DNA of 64,000 nucleotides, from contig NZ_CP109592.1 of assembly GCF_036250675.1 (NCBI RefSeq), positions 9,052,001 to 9,116,000 of the forward strand, in the 5' to 3' direction. The position numbers and the translations under genes were made by a program. This document shows, piece after piece, positions 1 through 8,501 of the stretch. The notes under the pieces are model-generated. The model saw only the letters and a list, made by a program, of their open reading frames with translations. It did no database searches and had not been told where the DNA came from. Position 1 is the stretch's first letter. The number at the start of each line of letters is the position of its first letter. The DNA comes from Streptomyces sp. NBC_01689 (GTDB taxonomy: Bacteria; Actinomycetota; Actinomycetes; Streptomycetales; Streptomycetaceae).

Positions 1-120
1 GACGTCGGCCGCCTCGACATGGCCTATACGCCGCCCGCACTCCAGCGGACCACTCTGCGCAGGCGCCCGACCGGAGAGCGTACGGCGGCCGACGGGGAGC
101 CTGGAGCGGCGGCCGGCTGA
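1..120 (+). CDS. possible C-terminal end of a gene entering from the left (partial)
   Basis: Frame 1 is open from the first base to a TGA at 118-120 and would encode 39 residues rich in Arg, Ala and Gly. No family is recognisable in so short a piece, and a GC-rich frame of this length can be open by chance. If real, it is the tail of a rightward gene. The dehydrogenase that follows starts 181 bp later and has its own promoter-like sequence, so the two need not be co-transcribed. Confidence 0.25.
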   Translation, partial: DVGRLDMAYTPPALQRTTLRRRPTGERTAADGEPGAAAG

Positions 121-135
121 CAGCGGGGGAACGGC

Positions 136-168
136 GCGCGGACGGAGCGCGGACGGAGCGCGGACGGA
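136..168. repeat. three tandem copies of an 11-bp repeat
   Basis: The unit GCGCGGACGGA occurs three times without change, back to back, in the non-coding stretch before the dehydrogenase gene. The period is close to one helical turn, so the copies face the same side of the DNA. This may be simple slippage or an array of protein-binding sites; nothing in the sequence decides between them. Confidence 0.7.
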
Positions 169-288
169 AGCGTGGCGTGGGTGAGCGCGGAGATTCCGGG
201 TCGGCCGTGATCGCCCCACCGGGTCCGGGAACGCTTGCCGGAGGCCCGGGGCGGCGAGGCAACCGGCGGACCCTCCCGGTCAGGGTAT

Positions 289-294
289 TAGCAT
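289..294 (+). promoter_or_regulatory. candidate -10 element of a leaderless transcript
   Basis: TAGCAT fits the TAnnnT -10 pattern and ends 7 nt before the ATG at 302, which would place the transcription start at or next to the start codon. No Shine-Dalgarno sequence lies before the ATG. Leaderless mRNAs are common in streptomycetes. The -35 region is weak (GCGGAC around 266-271), so this is tentative. Confidence 0.35.
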
Positions 295-301
295 CGGTCC
301 C

Positions 302-1243
302 ATGAAGATCGCGGTGCTGGACGACTACCAGAATGTCGCACTCGACCGTGCCGACTGGAGCGGTCTGAACGCCGAGGTGACGGTGTTCACCGACCACATC
401 CCGGACGTCGACGAACTGGCCCGCGCACTCGCCGGCTTCGAGGTGGTCGTCGCGATGCGCGAGCGCACCCGGTTCAGCGCCGACGTCCTGGCCCGGCTGC
501 CCGATCTGAGACTGCTGGTCACCACCGGCCCACGCAACGCCGCGATCGACGTGGCGGCCGCCACCCGGCAGGGAGTCGTGGTCTGCGGGACCGGGTATTA
601 CCCCGAGCCCACGGTCGAGCTCACCTGGGCCCTGATCCTCGCCGCCGCGCGCAATCTGCCGACCGAGGAGCGAGCCGTACGGGACGGGGGCTGGCAGCGC
701 ACGGTCGGCACAGAGCTGCGCGGAAAGACCCTCGGCCTCCTCGGACTGGGAAACCTGGGCAGCCGGGTGGCGCGGATCGGCCAGGCCTTCGGCATGGACA
801 CCATCGCCTGGAGCGAGAACCTGACCCCCGGACGCGCGGCCGAGCACGGAGTCAGGGCGGTCACCAAGGACGAACTCTTCGCCGCCGCCGACGTGTTGTC
901 GGTGCACCTGGTGCTCAGTTCCCGCACCCGAGGGCTGGTCGGCGGCGCCGAACTCGCCGCGATGAAGCCGTCGTCGATCCTGGTGAACACCTCACGCGGC
1001 CCGATCGTCGACCAGGACGCGCTGCTGGACGCCTTGCGTCGCGAGACGATCCGGTGCGCCGCACTCGACGTCTACGACACCGAGCCACTGCCCGCCGACC
1101 ACCCGCTCCGCGCGCTGCCGAACACCGTGCTCACCCCGCACATCGGTTACGTGACCAGCGAACTCTACGAGGTCTTCTACCGCGACGCCGTGGAGGACAT
1201 CGCCGCGTTCCGCGCGGGCCAGCCGGTCCGCGTCATCGACTGA
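302..1243 (+). CDS. D-2-hydroxyacid dehydrogenase family protein
   Basis: This 313-residue protein belongs to the NAD-dependent D-isomer 2-hydroxyacid dehydrogenases (phosphoglycerate dehydrogenase-like), which interconvert a D-2-hydroxy acid and a 2-keto acid in the cytosol. Visible marks are the dinucleotide-binding turn GLGNLG (148-153) and the three usual active-site positions: Arg232 in NTSRGPIVD, Glu261 in YDTEP and His280 in LTPHIGY. There is no ACT or other C-terminal regulatory domain, so it is not a full-length SerA. The true substrate cannot be told from sequence. The ATG at 302 has no ribosome-binding site and may be translated from a leaderless message. It stands alone, with the next gene more than 400 bp downstream. 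Confidence 0.9.
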   Translation: MKIAVLDDYQNVALDRADWSGLNAEVTVFTDHIPDVDELARALAGFEVVVAMRERTRFSADVLARLPDLRLLVTTGPRNAAIDVAAATRQGVVVCGTGYYPEPTVELTWALILAAARNLPTEERAVRDGGWQRTVGTELRGKTLGLLGLGNLGSRVARIGQAFGMDTIAWSENLTPGRAAEHGVRAVTKDELFAAADVLSVHLVLSSRTRGLVGGAELAAMKPSSILVNTSRGPIVDQDALLDALRRETIRCAALDVYDTEPLPADHPLRALPNTVLTPHIGYVTSELYEVFYRDAVEDIAAFRAGQPVRVID

Positions 1244-1678
1244 GCCCAGCCCTACGGGTGCCCCCCGGTGCCCGGTCGAGGCCGGGGAACCCCGATAGGC
1301 GGGGGCACTCGCGGATGCCGGGGAACCCTGGAAGAGCCGCGTCCACCGCTCCCCGGCGCCTCTGACGGAGCCCGCCAGTCGTGGTGCCTGCTGTCTCGTG
1401 CGCGCCCACCCATACCCATGGCCGAGGACGGTGCTTTCACCCTGATCTGACCGGGACCGGACCGTCGCCCACGCTATCGGGCCGAAGTCGCACATCGGCC
1501 TTGTGCCAGAGGCCCGTTGACGAACGGGGCGCCCGACGAACGGATCGGCCGCCGGCCTCTTGTCCCCGTCGAGACGCCTGTGGTTGAGTGACATACGGGA
1601 CGATTGAAACGATTCAATCACTCGGCGGGGCGGTGGCCGTGCCGTGCCCCGAGACGTCCGCGGCCGATGGAGGCAAGC
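1244..1678. other. intergenic region upstream of the GH78 gene
   Basis: These 435 bp hold no convincing gene. Short open frames are present on both strands but lack ribosome-binding sites and recognisable products. The only clear feature is the palindrome at 1602-1619 described separately. No hairpin terminator for the dehydrogenase gene was recognised. Confidence 0.6.
1602..1619. promoter_or_regulatory. LacI-type operator upstream of alpha-L-rhamnosidase
   Basis: GATTGAAACGATTCAATC consists of two perfect 7-bp inverted arms (GATTGAA and TTCAATC) around a central ACGA. The central CG and A/T-rich arms are typical of LacI-family operators and stand out in this GC-rich DNA. It lies 60 bp before the chosen start of the GH78 gene. 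No LacI gene is adjacent; the only one in the window is at 32182-33210 and its own predicted site has a different sequence. The regulator is presumably encoded elsewhere and may respond to rhamnose or a derivative (inference). Confidence 0.6.
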
Positions 1679-4600
1679 TTGAGGAAGCGCGGGATGGCTG
1701 TCGGGCTGATGCTGTCTTTCGTGGTGGCCGCGTCAGGTCTGGCCACGACACCCGGGGCGGCGGCGGTGTCCGGCGCGGACATCCGGCAGGGGCGGTCGAC
1801 AAGCGGGCCGGCGCCGGTGGTGAGCGACCTCGAGGTCGAGCATCAGGTCCAGCCCCTGGGTGTCGACGTCCCCCGGCCGGGCCTGAGTTGGCGGTCGGCC
1901 CTGGGCCGTGGCGCGACCGGGCGCGCCGCCGCCGGGCAGACGGCGTACGAGATCGAGGTGTCGACGTCGCGCGACGGCCGGGGAAAGGTGTGGGACAGCG
2001 GACGCGTGCGCTCCTCCCGGTCCTACGACGTGACGTACGGCGGACCCGCTCTCACGTCACGTACCCGCTACTACTGGCGCGTACGAACATGGGACGGCGC
2101 GGGGGAGGTGTCACCGTGGAGCGATGAAGCCCGGTTCGAGACGGCCTTCGTCGACCCCGGTGACTTCCAGGGGAGTTGGATCGGGGCGCACGCGAAGGCT
2201 CCCGCGCTGCGGCTCGACGACGCGAACTGGATCTGGTACCCGGAGGGGGACCCGTCCGACTCGGCTCCCGCCGGGTCGCGTTACCTGCGCCGGAGCTTCG
2301 ACCTGCCCGACGGGGCGCGGATCGGCTCGGCGGAGACGCAGCTCACCGCCGACGACCGCTTCACCCTCTACGTCAACGGCACCGAGGTGGCCGGCTCCGC
2401 GCGCGTCGCGGACTCCTGGCGCACCGCGACCGTCGTCGACATCGCCCCGTACCTGCGCACGGGCACCAACGTGCTCGCGGTGGAGGCGACGAACACCAGC
2501 CAGGGGCCGGCGGGCGTGCTCGGCAGCGTGCACTTCGAAGGGGCGGGATCACCGGCCGACCTCGTCACCGACAGTGCCTGGAAGGCCGCGAACTCCGCGG
2601 ACGACGGGTGGGAACAGCCCGGACACGACGACACGGCCTGGCCGAACGCCCGCGTGGCAGCCCGCTACGGCTCGGGTCCCTGGGGCCGGTCGGTGTCGGC
2701 GCCACCGCCCCCCGAGACACTGCTGCGGGACGAGTTCACCGCGAGCAAGCCCATCGCCTCGGCCCGGGCCCACATCGCGGGCCTCGGGTACAACAAGCTC
2801 TACCTGAACGGCCGACGCATCGGCGACCGCGAGCTCGAACCCGGATTCACGGTCTACGACAAGACGGTCCTGTACGCCACGTACGACGTCACGGACGCGC
2901 TGCGCACCGGCGGCAACGCCGTCGGGGTCAGCCTGGGGCGCGGCTTCTACTCGATGACGAACCCCGACGAGTGGAAGGCGTCGTCCTGGTGGGGCGAGCC
3001 CAAGCTCAAGCTGGAACTCGACCTCACCTACACCGACGGCACACACCGCCGAGTGGTCAGCGACAGCGGGTGGAAGGTGTCCGACGGACCGACGATCACC
3101 GAATCGCTCTGGTTCGGGGAGAGTTACGACGCCCGCGCGGAGCAGCCCGGCTGGAGCCGGCCCGGCTTCGACGACACCGCCTGGCACCCCGCGCTGAACG
3201 TCGACGGGCCGAAGGGCACCCTCCGCTCGGAGAGCTTCCCGCCCGTCAAGGTGACCGATCATCTGAATGCCGAGCACACCACCGCTCCGGCCGAGGGCAC
3301 ACACGTCTACGACTACGGCAGCCCCACGGCGGGCTGGGCCCGCATCGGTGTCCAGGGGCCCGCCGGAGCGACCGTGACCGTCACCTACGGTGAGAAGCTG
3401 CGCGCCGACGGAACCGTCGACAACACCGGGGCCTTCGGGATGGCTCTGCAGACCTACTCGTACACCCTCAAGGGCGACGGAGTGGAGAGCTACCAGCCGA
3501 GTAACAGCTACGCCGGATTCCGCTACGCCCAGGTCGTCGTCCCCCAGGGCGTCACCCTCCGGTCCGTCGACGGGATGAGGGTCCACACGGCGGTGCGGAC
3601 GACCGGTGACTTCACCAGCTCGAGCGACCTGCTGAACCGCTACCAGGACGCCCAGGCCGACACCGTCCTCAACAACCTGCACTCGATCCCGACCGACACA
3701 CCCATGTACGAGAAGCGCCCTTACACGGCCGACGGCTTCCTGTACGCGGACTCGGCGATCGCGAACTTCGACATGCGGAACTTCTACGAGAGCTGGATGC
3801 GCTCGCACCGCGACGACCAGAACGCCGACGGATCGATCGGCCCCACCGTCCCCACCACCGAGTCGGGCAAACTGGTCAAGGACCCGGTCTGGTCGGCCAG
3901 TTACGTGCTCGGTACCTGGGACCTGTACTGGTACTACGGAGACACGAAGGCGGTCGCCGAGAACTACGACGGGATGAAGGCCTGGCTGGCGTACTACGAG
4001 CACGACATCGCCGGCACCGGCGGTATCTACACGGGCTTCAGCTACGGCGACTGGCTCTCCCCGGAGGGCTCCAACGCGCCCGAGGGCACCCGGCTTTCGG
4101 GAACCGCGTACATCTACCTCACCGCGACCCGGCTCGCGACGATGGCCGAGGCGCTGGGGCATGACGCCGACGCGCGGCACTTCGACGCGTTCGCGGCCCA
4201 GGTCAAGGACACCTTCAACGCCACCTTCTACCACCGGGACAAGGGGGCCTACTACGACAACGAGGCGGCGGGCTATCGGCAGACGTCGAACCTGCTGCCG
4301 CTCAGCTTCGGTCTGGTACCCGAGGAACACCGTGCGGCCGTGATCGACCACCTCGTCGCGGACCTTCACGCCCGAGGCGACCACCTGGACACGGGCGCCC
4401 TCGGCACCAAGGTCCTCCTTCCTGTCCTCACCGAGGCGGGGCACGCTGATCTGGCGTACGCGGTGGCCACCAACCCCACCTATCCGGGCTGGGGTTACTG
4501 GTTCGAGGGCCTGGGAGCCACGACGATGTGGGAGGAGTGGAACGCGAACTCGCGCTCGCACGACCACGCGTTCATGGGCACGGTGGACGACTGGCTCTAC

Positions 4601-4921
4601 CAGGACGTCGCCGGTGTCCAGGCCACCGCACCCGCCTACGCGAAGGTGCGGATCCGGCCCCACGTCGTCGGCGGCCTGACCCACGCCTCGGCCCATGTCG
4701 AGTCACCGCTCGGCCGGATCACCTCGTCGTGGGCCCGGACGCGGGGGCGGTTCACCCTGCGCGTCGACGTGCCGATGGGGTCGACCGCCGACGTCCTCGT
4801 GCCGGTCGGCGGGCGGCAGACGGCCCACGCACCCGCGGACGCCGTGGCCGGCGAACGCGAGGGCGGATACGCCCACTTCACGGTCGGCGCGGGCAGCCAC
4901 AGCTTCCGTGTGACGGGGTAG
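1679..4921 (+). CDS. secreted alpha-L-rhamnosidase, glycoside hydrolase family 78
   Basis: A 1080-residue secreted enzyme expected to remove terminal alpha-L-rhamnose from plant glycosides or polysaccharides. The N-terminus is a signal peptide with a basic start, a hydrophobic stretch (AVGLMLSFVVAASGLA) and an Ala-rich cleavage region. An Fn3-like rhamnosidase N-terminal domain follows (YEIEVSTS, YYWRVRTWDG), then a beta-sandwich sugar-binding section (about residues 175-290), and the (alpha/alpha)6 catalytic domain with the acid-bearing segment DTPMYEKRPYTADGF and the later GATTMWEEW segment that normally carries the base. The acid segment departs from the common CPQRDERxGWxGD form. The TTG at 1679 is preferred because GGAGG ends 5 nt before it; ATG 1667 and ATG 1694 are alternatives, and frames further upstream would run through the operator. 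It stands alone under a probable LacI-type control site. Confidence 0.9.
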   Translation: MRKRGMAVGLMLSFVVAASGLATTPGAAAVSGADIRQGRSTSGPAPVVSDLEVEHQVQPLGVDVPRPGLSWRSALGRGATGRAAAGQTAYEIEVSTSRDGRGKVWDSGRVRSSRSYDVTYGGPALTSRTRYYWRVRTWDGAGEVSPWSDEARFETAFVDPGDFQGSWIGAHAKAPALRLDDANWIWYPEGDPSDSAPAGSRYLRRSFDLPDGARIGSAETQLTADDRFTLYVNGTEVAGSARVADSWRTATVVDIAPYLRTGTNVLAVEATNTSQGPAGVLGSVHFEGAGSPADLVTDSAWKAANSADDGWEQPGHDDTAWPNARVAARYGSGPWGRSVSAPPPPETLLRDEFTASKPIASARAHIAGLGYNKLYLNGRRIGDRELEPGFTVYDKTVLYATYDVTDALRTGGNAVGVSLGRGFYSMTNPDEWKASSWWGEPKLKLELDLTYTDGTHRRVVSDSGWKVSDGPTITESLWFGESYDARAEQPGWSRPGFDDTAWHPALNVDGPKGTLRSESFPPVKVTDHLNAEHTTAPAEGTHVYDYGSPTAGWARIGVQGPAGATVTVTYGEKLRADGTVDNTGAFGMALQTYSYTLKGDGVESYQPSNSYAGFRYAQVVVPQGVTLRSVDGMRVHTAVRTTGDFTSSSDLLNRYQDAQADTVLNNLHSIPTDTPMYEKRPYTADGFLYADSAIANFDMRNFYESWMRSHRDDQNADGSIGPTVPTTESGKLVKDPVWSASYVLGTWDLYWYYGDTKAVAENYDGMKAWLAYYEHDIAGTGGIYTGFSYGDWLSPEGSNAPEGTRLSGTAYIYLTATRLATMAEALGHDADARHFDAFAAQVKDTFNATFYHRDKGAYYDNEAAGYRQTSNLLPLSFGLVPEEHRAAVIDHLVADLHARGDHLDTGALGTKVLLPVLTEAGHADLAYAVATNPTYPGWGYWFEGLGATTMWEEWNANSRSHDHAFMGTVDDWLYQDVAGVQATAPAYAKVRIRPHVVGGLTHASAHVESPLGRITSSWARTRGRFTLRVDVPMGSTADVLVPVGGRQTAHAPADAVAGEREGGYAHFTVGAGSHSFRVTG

Positions 4922-4961
4922 GCCCGGCCCCCGGCAACTTCTGCGCCGCGTGCCTTCGGCG

Positions 4962-5016
4962 CCTCGGCCCTCCCCGGTCGTGATCGCGTTCCGCGTCCGA
5001 CCGGTCGGGGCCGAGG
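4962..5016. terminator. bidirectional hairpin between convergent genes
   Basis: CCTCGGCCC (4962-4970) pairs with GGGCCGAGG (5008-5016), and inside it CCGGTCG (4974-4980) pairs with CGACCGG (4998-5004). The structure sits between the ends of the GH78 gene and the leftward methyltransferase gene. There is no U-tract, as is usual for GC-rich actinobacterial terminators. Confidence 0.55.
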
Positions 5017-5081
5017 GCCATGAGTCGCGTCGGACGGCCGGGGGCAGGTACCGGCCTGCCCCTGGCCGGGGGCGCCCGAGG

Positions 5082-5954
5082 TCAGGTGCGGCGCGCCGCC
5101 CAGACGGTGCGCTCGGTGCGTACCACCAGGTCGTCACGGCGCAGGATGCTGTGCGGTCCGTCGGTGTCGAGGAGGCGGTCGAGCGCGGTGAGGTCGTCGG
5201 GGGAGAGCGTGACGGCCGCGGTGTCGCGGATGCGGCGCAGACTGCCGAGGGCGTAGCGGCCGATCGCCTCGCTGCGCGAGCCCTCGATGTGCACGGCGAC
5301 GGTGCGCTCGCCCTCGATCGCGAACCCGGCGGCGGTCAGCATCGGGCCCCAGTCGGCGCCGCGGTGGGGCACGTGCTCGGCGTGGAAGCGGTCGGTGGCG
5401 GCGTGGCAGCGCTCCTCCAGACCGGGCCGGTCCTCCGGCGCGCCTTCGGGCAGGAAGCGGGGGAAGCCGACCAGTTCGACGACCGCGAAGAGGCCGCCGG
5501 GCGCGAGCGTGTCACGCACGGCGCGCAGCGTGCGGCCGGGGTGGGCCATGTGGTGCATGGAGGCCGACGCCCACACCAGGTCCGGCGTCCCGAGGTCGGG
5601 CCACGTGGGGTCGTCGAGGTCGGCCTGCACCGTCCGTACGCGCTCCTGCACACCGCGGGCGCAGGCCTTCTCGCGCAGGTGCTGGAGGTGGCCGGGGGAC
5701 GCGTCGACGGCGGTGACGTGGGCGTCGGGGAAGCGGTCGAGAAGGGCGAAGGTGCCCGCGCCCGTGCCACAGCCCAGATCCACGATCCGGCGCGGACCGG
5801 CCGCCAGCGGCAGCCAGGCCGTGACGGACGCCAGATGCTCGGCCAGCACCTCGGCGTCGAGGTCGAGGATCTCCGCCTCGCCGTCGGGTCCGTGGTCCTG
5901 GTGGGCGCCGTGCGGAGCGTCGTCGTGGCGGGTGTGCGCGTGAGCTCGGTTCAT
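5082..5954 (-). CDS. class I SAM-dependent methyltransferase
   Basis: This 290-residue protein has a Rossmann-type methyltransferase core. Motif I is VDLGCGTGAGTF (about 58-69), followed by an acidic strand-2 end (VTAVDASPGHL), PDLVWASASMHHM as the motif IV region, and LAPGGLFAVVEL as the post-motif. The acceptor is not predictable. The first 25 residues are unusual: His, Asp and Ala dominate (six His before residue 22), giving a flexible and possibly metal-binding tail. The next gene downstream is the GH78 gene on the other strand; upstream on the same strand, after 116 bp, is the cupin regulator. Nothing suggests a biosynthetic cluster. Confidence 0.85.
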   Translation of the reverse strand: MNRAHAHTRHDDAPHGAHQDHGPDGEAEILDLDAEVLAEHLASVTAWLPLAAGPRRIVDLGCGTGAGTFALLDRFPDAHVTAVDASPGHLQHLREKACARGVQERVRTVQADLDDPTWPDLGTPDLVWASASMHHMAHPGRTLRAVRDTLAPGGLFAVVELVGFPRFLPEGAPEDRPGLEERCHAATDRFHAEHVPHRGADWGPMLTAAGFAIEGERTVAVHIEGSRSEAIGRYALGSLRRIRDTAAVTLSPDDLTALDRLLDTDGPHSILRRDDLVVRTERTVWAARRT

Positions 5955-6070
5955 GGCTTCACGGTAGGACCGTCATGCGCCTCGGGCACAGGTTCTCCCG
6001 GAACGCGCAAGGCGATGGCCGTGTCTGCTGCCCGGCGCGCAAGACCGGACCGGTCGCCCGGCCCTCTCGG

Positions 6071-6676
6071 TCATGCGTCCGTGTCCCGTGGAGCGGGCGG
6101 GTCCGTCCCCTCGCGCTGGTGGCCGCGGCGGGCGTCACGGTCGAAGATGCCCAGGATCTCGCAGGGACCACCCTCGGCGCCGATCGCGTGCGGCATCATC
6201 GTCGGGAACTCCGCGGCCTGGTTGGTCTCGATACGGAAGCGGCGGTGACCGAGCATGAGGGTCGCGGTGCCGGACAGGACGACGAGCCATTCGCGCCCGG
6301 GGTGCGCACGCATGCGCGCCGGGTTGTCGGGTGCCGGTTCGGTCATGCGCTGCCGCACCACGCTCATGCCGGGGTCACCCTTCACCGGCCAGCGCATCAG
6401 GCTGTGGGCGCTGTCGATCATCGGGCTGACGACCACGTCGTCGGCCGCGTTCTCGACGAGCTGGTCCAGCGTGGTGTCCAGGGCGCGGGCGAGGGTCACC
6501 AGCTGATCCAGCGCGAGGCGGCGGCGGCCGTTCTCGATACGGCTCAGTGAGGACTGGCTCAGGCGGGCGCGGGTGGCCAGCTCCTCCAGCGACCAGCCCT
6601 GCGCCACCCGCAGCGCGCGGATGCGTTTGCGCACCAGGCTGTCCAGCTCTTCATCTTCTTGCGTCATGGGCAACAT
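6071..6676 (-). CDS. helix-turn-helix (XRE) regulator with C-terminal cupin domain
   Basis: About 201 residues. The N-terminus is an XRE-type helix-turn-helix (RIRALRVAQGWSLEELATRA, then LSQSSLSRIENGRRR). The C-terminal half is a small cupin (HPGREWLVVLSGTATLMLG, then NQAAEFPTMMPHAIGA) that would sense a small ligand. This architecture is typical of repressors placed next to the exporter or enzyme they control, and a DHA2-type exporter is divergent from it 133 bp away. ATG 6676 and ATG 6667 are both possible starts, giving 201 or 198 residues. A role in controlling the exporter is inferred from position. Confidence 0.88.
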   Translation of the reverse strand: MLPMTQEDEELDSLVRKRIRALRVAQGWSLEELATRARLSQSSLSRIENGRRRLALDQLVTLARALDTTLDQLVENAADDVVVSPMIDSAHSLMRWPVKGDPGMSVVRQRMTEPAPDNPARMRAHPGREWLVVLSGTATLMLGHRRFRIETNQAAEFPTMMPHAIGAEGGPCEILGIFDRDARRGHQREGTDPPAPRDTDA

Positions 6677-6809
6677 CGTATGCCTCGGATGCAAGGCGGG
6701 ATTAGCGTCCTCGCGTGGACGGCCCGCGGCGCGGTGGCCTCCGCCCTTCTCACGCGGCGACCGGCTCCGTCCCGGCGCCGACCCGCCATGCCCCTCTCCG
6801 GGAGGACCC

Positions 6810-8396
6810 ATGAACACGAACCGGCCCGCACAGCCCACCGAACCGGGAGGTGGTGTGCCCGACGCACGTCGGCTGCGCGCGATCCTGATCGCCGTCTCCG
6901 TCGCCTTGATGGCCGTCATCGCCTCGGTGTCCGGGCTGAACGTCGCGCAGACCCACATGGCCGTCGAGTTCGGTGCCGCGCAGAGCACCGTCCTGTGGAT
7001 CATCAACAGCTACACCCTCGTCCTGGCCGCGCTGCTGCTGCCGCTCGGCGCCATCGGCGACCGGCTGGGCCGCAGGCCGGTGCTGATCACCGGACTGGGT
7101 GTCTTCGGTGCCGCGAGCGTGCTCGCGGGCCTGGCCCGGTCGGCCGAGATCATGCTCGTCGCACGCGTGGCCGGTGGCGTCGGCGCCGCCATGATCATGC
7201 CCGTCACCCTCGCCGTCATCACCTCCACCTTCCCCGAACGGCAGCGCGGCAAGGCGATCGGCGTGTGGACGGGCGTCGCCGGAGGCGGCGGCATCCTGGG
7301 CATGTTCCTCTCCGCGCTCCTCGTCGATGTGGCGGACTGGCACGGGCTGTTCGTCCTGCCGGTCGTCCTGGTCGTCGTCGCTCTGGCCATGACGCTGAGG
7401 TGGGTTCCCGACTCCCGCGAGAGCTCGGCCCATCGCTTCGACACCGTGGGCGCGCTGCTCTCGGCCGTCGCCGTCACCGGACTCGTCCTCGCCCTGCAGG
7501 AGGGACCCGAACGCGGCTGGACGAACCCCAGGACACTGATCGGCCTCGCCGTCGGTGTGATCGCCGCCATCGGCTTCGTGGCCCGGCAGTTGGCGCGCCG
7601 CGACGCCGCGCTGCTGGACGTGCGCCTGTTCCGTGAGCGCGGCCTGACCGGCGGCTCGATCACCCTCCTCGTGGTCTTCGGCGTCCAGGCCGGCATCGCC
7701 GTGGTCCTCTTCCCGTTCTTCCAGGCGGTTCTCGGCTGGTCGGGGCTGCGGTCCACAGTGGCCCTGATGCCCATGGCCGTCATGATGATGGCGGCTTCGG
7801 GCCTTGCTCCCAGGCTCGCCGCGCGGACGGGCTCCCGCCGGACCATGGCCGCGGGCATCGCGCTGGCCGCCTTCGGACTGGCTCTCATGGCCCTCTTCGT
7901 CTCCGTCGACGGCGGTTATCCGGCCGTCCTGCCGGGCCTGCTCGCCATGGGCACCGGCATGGGCCTGTCGATGACCCCCGCCACCGAAGCGGTCACGGCG
8001 TCGCTGCCGCGAGAGAAGCAGGGCGTCGCGTCCGCGCTCAACGACGTCACGCGCGAGTTCGGCACCGCACTCGGCGTCGCGCTGCTCGGGGCACTGCTGT
8101 CGGCGGGCTACCGCAGCGCCATCGACGACAGGCTGGACGGCATCCCCCAGGGGGCCGCGGACACCGCCCGGCAGGGCGTGGCCAACGCCGTCGAGGTGGC
8201 GGGCGACAACGGCCCGTACGCGCACGACCTGGTCCAGGCCGCCCAGCAGTCCTTCGTCGACGGCTGGAAGCAGGCCATGTGGGCGGGCGTCGCCGTCATG
8301 GGCGCTCTCTTCCTCCACGTCGCCCTCCGCGGCCCGAGGGACGCGACCCCCGCCGCCGAGGGGACCGGCGCCACGGAGGCCGCCGCCACCCGGTGA
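6810..8396 (+). CDS. MFS drug/proton antiporter, DHA2 (14-TMS) family
   Basis: A 528-residue inner-membrane exporter of the EmrB/QacA type. It has the MFS motif A loop (GAIGDRLGRRPVL) after the second helix, a motif C-like GGVGAAMIMPVTLAV segment, and enough hydrophobic stretches for 14 helices. The closing segment is REKQGVASALNDVTREFGTALGVALLG, split here only by reading, as expected for this family. The ATG at 6810 follows GGAGG with 4 nt spacing. It is divergent from the cupin-type regulator and is likely its target. Substrate is unknown; drugs or organic cations are usual for the family. Confidence 0.9.
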   Translation: MNTNRPAQPTEPGGGVPDARRLRAILIAVSVALMAVIASVSGLNVAQTHMAVEFGAAQSTVLWIINSYTLVLAALLLPLGAIGDRLGRRPVLITGLGVFGAASVLAGLARSAEIMLVARVAGGVGAAMIMPVTLAVITSTFPERQRGKAIGVWTGVAGGGGILGMFLSALLVDVADWHGLFVLPVVLVVVALAMTLRWVPDSRESSAHRFDTVGALLSAVAVTGLVLALQEGPERGWTNPRTLIGLAVGVIAAIGFVARQLARRDAALLDVRLFRERGLTGGSITLLVVFGVQAGIAVVLFPFFQAVLGWSGLRSTVALMPMAVMMMAASGLAPRLAARTGSRRTMAAGIALAAFGLALMALFVSVDGGYPAVLPGLLAMGTGMGLSMTPATEAVTASLPREKQGVASALNDVTREFGTALGVALLGALLSAGYRSAIDDRLDGIPQGAADTARQGVANAVEVAGDNGPYAHDLVQAAQQSFVDGWKQAMWAGVAVMGALFLHVALRGPRDATPAAEGTGATEAAATR

Positions 8397-8438
8397 CCGC
8401 GGGAGAGCCGGTTCCGCGACAGAGAGCCGCTCCCGCGG
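8397..8438 (+). terminator. rho-independent-like hairpin after the exporter
   Basis: CCGCGGGAG (8397-8405) and CTCCCGCGG (8430-8438) form a perfect 9-bp stem that begins directly after the TGA stop codon of the exporter gene. Confidence 0.6.
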
Positions 8439-8501
8439 AAGCCTTGCTCAGAAATTACTGATCAACCGTGAACTCGCCCTTCGAGCATCAGCGTTAACGA
8501 G

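Noticed and set aside
2549..4696. Long leftward open frame opposite the GH78 gene
   Set aside because: It mirrors the codon structure of the GH78 gene, has no domain pattern, and shows the Val/Gly/Arg-rich composition of GC-rich antisense frames.
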